NCBI GenBank assembly: GCA_028279995.1
Contig: JANQMQ010000386.1
Coordinates: 1 to 9,993 of the forward strand
Length of the DNA: 9,993 bases
Direction: 5' to 3'
DNA from: Candidatus Phaeomarinibacter sp.
GTDB lineage: Bacteria > Pseudomonadota > Alphaproteobacteria > CGMCC-115125
Positions 7,353 through 9,993 of the stretch are shown here, piece after piece. The position numbers were made by a program, and so were the translations under genes. Positions within the stretch are counted from its first letter, which is position 1, and every line of letters begins with the position of its first letter. Below the pieces are notes generated by a model that saw nothing but the letters and a program-made list of their open reading frames with translations, did no database searches and had not been told where the DNA came from.

Positions 7353-7826
7353 CTATCGCTGCTCGATGACCGTCACGCGGCGATCCATGTCCGCGAGAGC
7401 ATCCATGTCCGCAAAGGATTCGTCGACAGCGTGCACGATGAATGCGTCTCCATCGGTATCAACTGTCACGGTTCCGGGTGTCAGGGTAATGGAGTTCGCG
7501 AAGGTGACGCGTCCGGTGTCGGACTGTTGAGTCGGCTTGATACGGATAATGGCCGGCGAGATGTTCATGCGCGGGGAGAGAAGAATCTTCGTTACCGCCA
7601 GATTGGCCTTGACGATTTCAGCCTGCAGCCAGCCCCAGTAGCGGAAGGTGCCAAAACGCATCTGAGCGGGCAGACCTTCCGAATCAAGAACATCCATACG
7701 CATCACCAACAAGGTGACAGCAATGGCTGATCCAGCGCCCAGTCCTATCCACAATGGTTTGTAAACGCCCGATAGCAACAGCCACAGGCCGAATAACCCC
7801 AGCGCCAAGATGATACCGCGCAGCAT
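7353..7826 (-). CDS. mnhE: Antiporter subunit E (MnhE/PhaE), first gene of the operon
   Basis: 157 residues, the normal MnhE length. Two hydrophobic helices at the N-terminus (about 3-20 and 25-42) are followed by GWLQAEIVKANLAVTKILL (65-83) and a soluble domain with the family hallmark FANSITLTPGTVTV (109-122) and FIVHAVDE (129-136). MnhE corresponds to archaeal MbhA and lies at the edge of the Mrp membrane complex. The ATG at 7826 has only a weak ribosome site (GGGAG 15 bases upstream), but no other start gives a plausible N-terminus. It is the first gene of the operon and divergent from the cold-shock gene, so the operon promoter should lie in 7827-8163. Confidence 0.94.
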   Translation of the reverse strand: MLRGIILALGLFGLWLLLSGVYKPLWIGLGAGSAIAVTLLVMRMDVLDSEGLPAQMRFGTFRYWGWLQAEIVKANLAVTKILLSPRMNISPAIIRIKPTQQSDTGRVTFANSITLTPGTVTVDTDGDAFIVHAVDESFADMDALADMDRRVTVIEQR

Positions 7827-7977
7827 TGTGTTTTCAGGTCGCTCCCAAGCCGGATCAGTTCGCCCGTGGCCCCTTTGATAATGGGCGAGGATGCGGTTGA
7901 CCAGCAGAACCGGTCCAAAAAACGAAAGAATCCACCCAATAACGCAGCGAAGGCGCGCGAATGTTTAGCAAAGACTT

Positions 7978-7997
7978 CTCCACACTTTTGGAGTGTG
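7978..7997 (+). promoter_or_regulatory. Two overlapping, mutually exclusive small hairpins
   Basis: CACACT (7981-7986) can pair with AGTGTG (7992-7997) around a 5-base loop. Alternatively CTCCA (7978-7982) can pair with TGGAG (7989-7993). The two stems share bases, so only one can form at a time. They lie about 165 bases before the cold-shock start codon. They may be an operator or part of a leader RNA; no T-tract follows, so a terminator is unlikely. Confidence 0.3.
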
Positions 7998-8058
7998 TTA
8001 TCTTGCCGCACTGAACAAGAATGAATGGCCAGCCAAATGGCCGTCAAATCAAGAAGCA

Positions 8059-8073
8059 ATAAGCGGCGCTTAT
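8059..8073. promoter_or_regulatory. 15-base perfect dyad ATAAGCG-G-CGCTTAT
   Basis: ATAAGCG (8059-8065) and CGCTTAT (8067-8073) are exact inverted copies around one central G. The dyad overlaps a -10-like TATAAA (8071-8076) and lies 90 bases before the cold-shock start codon. This is the form expected of an operator for a dimeric regulator; in RNA it could be a short hairpin. The binding protein is unknown. Confidence 0.4.
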
Positions 8074-8151
8074 AAAAAGACAGCAACAACAAGCCGCAAC
8101 AGAAGCGCGAAATCGCCGGGGGTCAAGGTGGCGGAAACGCAGATGCAGGCT

Positions 8152-8160
8152 GAGGGAGAG
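8152..8160 (+). promoter_or_regulatory. Ribosome binding site of the cold-shock gene
   Basis: A purine run GAGGGAGAG ends 3 bases before ATG 8164, with its AGGGAG core 5 bases away. It is the best site near any in-frame start and favours 8164 over the upstream ATG 8143 and GTG 8128. Confidence 0.65.
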
Positions 8161-8163
8161 GCC

Positions 8164-8688
8164 ATGAACGACGCGGAACTCGCGTTCCGGGTGACAGGCG
8201 TCGTCAAGTGGTTCGATACAACAAAGGGCTATGGATTCATTGTTCCCGCTGACGGGTCAGCGGATGTGCTTCTGCACATGTCGTGTCTCAAACAGGCAGG
8301 GCTCGACTCGGCGCGTGAAGGATCCACCGTTGAATGCGAAGCGGTGAAACGTGAAAAGGGAACCCAGGCCCTGCGGGTCATTGAGGTGGACGACAGCACC
8401 GCGGTAGATGGTCCCGAAAAGGCACCACCGGCCCGGCCCAACGGACAGTCCAGGGCGCCGCGCGTCGTTGCTGTCGGTGAGCAAGAGGCTGCTAGTGTCA
8501 AATGGTTCAACCGGGCCAAGGGCTATGGCTTTGTTACCCGCGGTGACGGCACGCCGGACATCTTCGTCCACATGGAAACATTGCGTGACGCCGGTATCCG
8601 GGAGCTTCGCCAGGGACAGCAGGTTCTTGTCCGGTTTGGCGAGGGCGACAAAGGCCTTATGGTGGCAACGATAGAACTGCTGGATTAG
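8164..8688 (+). CDS. Cold-shock protein with two cold-shock domains
   Basis: 174 residues from ATG 8164. Domain 1 (about 9-76) has VVKWF, RNP1 KGYGFI (21-26) and an RNP2-like VLLHMS (35-40). Domain 2 (about 109-174) has SVKWF, RNP1 KGYGFV (119-124) and RNP2 IFVHM (133-137). A 30-residue linker rich in Pro, Ala and Arg joins them. Cold-shock domains bind single-stranded RNA or DNA and typically act as RNA chaperones in the cytoplasm. Double-domain proteins of this size are common in alphaproteobacteria. In domain 1 the usual RNP2 Phe residues are Leu and Met, so its nucleic-acid stacking may be weaker; I recall LLH variants in relatives, so this may be a family trait. The open frame extends upstream to GTG 7993, but the extra residues show no domain and have a poorer ribosome site. 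Confidence 0.93.
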   Translation: MNDAELAFRVTGVVKWFDTTKGYGFIVPADGSADVLLHMSCLKQAGLDSAREGSTVECEAVKREKGTQALRVIEVDDSTAVDGPEKAPPARPNGQSRAPRVVAVGEQEAASVKWFNRAKGYGFVTRGDGTPDIFVHMETLRDAGIRELRQGQQVLVRFGEGDKGLMVATIELLD

Positions 8689-8731
8689 CAGGCGCTTTTC
8701 ACCTTCCCAGCGATGCCCGGGTTTTCAGAGT

Positions 8732-9220
8732 ATGCGTAAATTTGCTGCGGCATTGCTTGTAGCCATTGCCAGCCTTTTCAGCCTGTCCGCATGTGCGGAA
8801 GAGGCCGCTCCATCCGGTTCTGATATCCCAACCCTTATTCTGGAAACGCAAAGCGGTCGGCACGAGTTTGCCGTTGAGGTGGCGGACACGGATGAAGCAC
8901 GTCAGCGAGGTCTCATGTTTCGTGAGGATCTGGCTACGGATGCCGGCATGCTGTTTGACTTTGAAACGCCACGCATCATCAACATGTGGATGCGCAACAC
9001 ACCACTTTCCCTCGACATGATCTTTATTTCCGCCAGTGGCCGGGTGGCACACATCGCGGAAAACACCGTCCCCTTTTCTGAGGCCATTGTCTCGTCGCGC
9101 TACGAGGTTCTGTCTGTCCTTGAGGTCAATGCTGGAACCGTTCAGCGGATCGGCCTCAGGACCGGGGATCAGGTCATTCACCCGCTTTTTGCCCGCGATC
9201 AGCCGGAGAATGGCAACTAA
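8732..9220 (+). CDS. Exported DUF192 protein, probable lipoprotein
   Basis: 162 residues. The N-terminus is a signal peptide: MRKF, a hydrophobic core (about 5-18), then LSAC with C21, which fits a lipobox. ACA before EE could instead be a signal peptidase I site. The rest (about 35-155) is a DUF192 domain: TDEARQRGLMFREDL (47-61), GMLFDFE, MWMRNTPLSLDMIFI and a C-terminal VLEVNAGTVQRIGLRTGDQV. The biochemical role of DUF192 proteins is unknown to me. The gene begins 43 bases after the cold-shock stop on the same strand and may be co-transcribed with it; I recall this adjacency in other alphaproteobacteria. The ribosome site is weak (CAGAG just before the ATG). Confidence 0.92.
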   Translation: MRKFAAALLVAIASLFSLSACAEEAAPSGSDIPTLILETQSGRHEFAVEVADTDEARQRGLMFREDLATDAGMLFDFETPRIINMWMRNTPLSLDMIFISASGRVAHIAENTVPFSEAIVSSRYEVLSVLEVNAGTVQRIGLRTGDQVIHPLFARDQPENGN

Positions 9221-9274
9221 GCTCCAACCGTCCCGTCACTGTGACATCGATATCAAGCGAGATACTTCTGCTTC

Positions 9275-9730
9275 ATGACACAAGATACGACAACCAAGAG
9301 AGCCGTCTCAGCCGACGCCAATCCGCCGGAAGGCTTCGAAGAAAGCACCAACCGCGGCCCCTTCACGACGCACAACGGACCTTTCTTTCATCGCATAAAT
9401 GATGATGGCAGCTTTCTGCATGGATTCCGGGCGGCGAACCAGCACTGCAACGGTATGGGAATTGTTCACGGCGGGCTGGTTACAGCATTCGCTGACGGCC
9501 TGATGGGAACTGCCGTCTGGCGCGCAACGCAGATTGTCGGCCTCACAATCCGTCTGAATGCGGACTTTCTGTCAATCGCCAAGGTTGGCGACTGGGTGGA
9601 AGGCACAGCCGATGTAACGCGCGCCACGCGGTCGGTGGCATTTGTTGACGCCAATGTATATGTGAGTTCACGGCCAATTCTTCATGCAACAGGGGTGTTC
9701 AAGCTGATGCCCCGCCACAAGAAGAAGTAG
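9275..9730 (+). CDS. PaaI-type hotdog-fold thioesterase
   Basis: 151 residues, the usual length for a single hotdog domain of the 4HBT/PaaI family, which hydrolyse acyl- or aryl-CoA thioesters in the cytoplasm. The active-site region is NGMGIVHGGLVTAFAD (residues 59-74): N59, the H65-G66-G67 motif at the start of the central helix, and D74 as the probable catalytic acid. Downstream strands include GLTIRLNADFLSIAKVGDWVEG and a typical late hotdog strand SVAFVDANVYV, ending HATGVFKLMPRHKKK. The substrate cannot be inferred. It follows the DUF192 gene after 54 bases with a weak ribosome site, and may be part of the same transcript. An 11-base dyad GTCAC-T-GTGAC lies in the gap at 9235-9245. Confidence 0.92.
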   Translation: MTQDTTTKRAVSADANPPEGFEESTNRGPFTTHNGPFFHRINDDGSFLHGFRAANQHCNGMGIVHGGLVTAFADGLMGTAVWRATQIVGLTIRLNADFLSIAKVGDWVEGTADVTRATRSVAFVDANVYVSSRPILHATGVFKLMPRHKKK

Positions 9731-9776
9731 CTGCCCCAGGCGCGTCGGCGTACTAACAGGGTGGGGCCTTGCAGCT
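9729..9776 (+). other. Imperfect stem-loop overlapping the thioesterase stop codon
   Basis: AGCTGC (9729-9734) is the exact reverse complement of GCAGCT (9771-9776). Inside it CCC (9735-9737) can pair with GGG (9764-9766), leaving a CCTT bulge and a large loop. There is no T-tract after it, so it is not a standard intrinsic terminator. It lies between the thioesterase and the DUF2834-like gene. Confidence 0.25.
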
Positions 9777-9793
9777 CCACATATCCATGGGCT

Positions 9794-9799
9794 GGGAGG
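9794..9799 (+). promoter_or_regulatory. Ribosome binding site favouring a GTG start
   Basis: GGGAGG lies 5 bases before GTG 9805. The in-frame ATG at 9787 is upstream of this site and has no purine-rich sequence before it, so GTG is the better start. Confidence 0.65.
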
Positions 9800-9804
9800 C
9801 AAAG

Positions 9805-9993
9805 GTGAGCAAAACAACTTTCGAGTTTCTGTGTGTTCTACTTGGTGGGGCATTCACACTCGCGTTTTTCGTCATTGTCGTGCCGCCGCTGCTGGAGAGC
9901 GGCGATGTGCTTGGGGCATTTGCCGCGGGTTTTGTGAACCCGTATGCGTCCGGGTACTCCCTCGACACCATCCTGTGCGGCGTCATCCTGATT
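9805..9993 (+). CDS. DUF2834-like small membrane protein (3' end outside window)
   Basis: 63 codons from GTG 9805 to the window edge. A first hydrophobic helix (about 8-27) leads to PPLLESGDVLGAFAAGFVNP (27-46), then SGYSLDTILCGVILI, the start of a second helix. Helix, then a 'G-x-x-x-x-F-x-x-x-F-x-N-x-x-x' loop, then 'x-L-D-x-x-x' opening the next helix, is the pattern I know for DUF2834 membrane proteins, which are about 100 residues long. The function is unknown. It is on the same strand as the thioesterase, 74 bases downstream, with its own good ribosome site. The family call is from pattern memory and only about half of the protein is visible. Confidence 0.65.
   Translation, partial: MSKTTFEFLCVLLGGAFTLAFFVIVVPPLLESGDVLGAFAAGFVNPYASGYSLDTILCGVILI

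Larger units (their letters stand above)
158..7826 (-). other. Ten-gene Mrp/Mbh-type antiporter operon
   Basis: All ten genes lie on one strand with no gap above 12 bases. Five junctions are ATGA overlaps (mnhF/mnhG, mnhG/MbhDE, MbhDE/mnhB, mnhD/NuoL-like, small protein/third subunit), one is TGATG (mnhC/mnhD), and the others have gaps of 2, 11 and 12 bases. The gene order E-F-G-(MbhD/E)-B-C-D matches archaeal mbhA-H rather than mrpABCDEFG, and then adds two more antiporter-like genes and a small membrane protein. The flanks are an unrelated convergent glycosidase-like gene and a divergent cold-shock gene, so the cluster looks complete. No hydrogenase, ferredoxin or NADH-binding subunit is present. 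Confidence 0.9.
7827..8163. other. 337-base divergent intergenic region between mnhE and the cold-shock gene
   Basis: No convincing gene lies here. The minus-strand frame that runs across it and into mnhE (7745-8092) is rich in Cys, Arg and Ser with no family pattern. The in-frame extension of the cold-shock gene back to GTG 7993 is not cold-shock-like. The region must hold the promoters of both transcription units. It contains the inverted repeats at 7978-7997 and 8059-8073, a smaller GGCCA/TGGCC pair (8027-8031 and 8038-8042), and a -10-like TATAAA at 8071-8076 on the plus strand without a clear -35 partner. On the minus strand TTGACG (8042-8047) could be a -35 for the operon, but the -10 at the right spacing is poor. 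Confidence 0.6.

Noticed and set aside
158..7826. Membrane arm of a hydrogenase or of complex I
   Set aside because: No gene with Fe-S cysteine motifs, a NiFe site, or NuoH/NuoB/C/D-like sequence is present in the window. The small subunits E, F, G and B are specific to the Mrp/Mbh-type module, so a stand-alone antiporter is preferred, although a distant peripheral arm cannot be excluded.
7745..8092. Minus-strand open frame of 115 codons upstream of mnhE
   Set aside because: It overlaps mnhE in another frame, is rich in Cys, Ser and Arg, and shows no recognisable domain. It covers what is better explained as a divergent promoter region.
7993..8163. N-terminal extension of the cold-shock protein from GTG 7993
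   Set aside because: The extra 57 residues have no cold-shock features, GTG 7993 lies inside an inverted repeat, and the strongest ribosome site points to ATG 8164.

Overview
The window looks like a chromosomal segment of an alphaproteobacterium. This is inferred from the moderately high G+C, from a cold-shock protein with two cold-shock domains beside a DUF192 gene, and from an Mrp/Mbh-type antiporter cluster with several NuoL/M/N-like subunits. I see no tRNA, rRNA, insertion sequence, CRISPR array or prophage gene.

Layout. Positions 1-132 (+) hold the last 43 codons of a gene that ends like a GH13 alpha-glucosidase. Positions 158-7826 (-) hold a tight ten-gene operon for a multisubunit cation/proton antiporter. 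In transcription order it reads mnhE, mnhF, mnhG, an MbhD/MbhE-like gene (the C-terminal part of MrpA), mnhB, mnhC, mnhD, a NuoL/MrpA-N-like subunit, a 90-residue two-helix membrane protein, and a third, divergent antiporter-like subunit. Positions 7827-8163 are a 337-base divergent intergenic region with several inverted repeats. Positions 8164-9730 (+) hold the double cold-shock-domain gene, an exported DUF192 protein and a PaaI-type hotdog thioesterase. From 9805 (+) a DUF2834-like membrane protein runs off the window.

How the genes work together. The ten operon genes encode only membrane subunits, and nine of them match the sodium/proton module of Mrp antiporters and of the archaeal Mbh/Mbs complexes. 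The order E-F-G-(MrpA C-terminus)-B-C-D is that of archaeal mbhA-H, not mrpABCDEFG. No hydrogenase, iron-sulfur or NADH-oxidising gene is present, so a stand-alone antiporter is the simplest reading. Neighbouring genes overlap by ATGA or TGATG, or lie 2-12 bases apart, as expected for coupled translation of one complex.

Most interesting points. The third antiporter-like subunit keeps the TM5 glutamate but has lost almost every conserved channel lysine. MrpA appears to be split between two separate genes. An unrecognised small membrane protein is translationally coupled to the divergent subunit. The cold-shock gene has an upstream region with a 15-base perfect dyad and a pair of competing hairpins.
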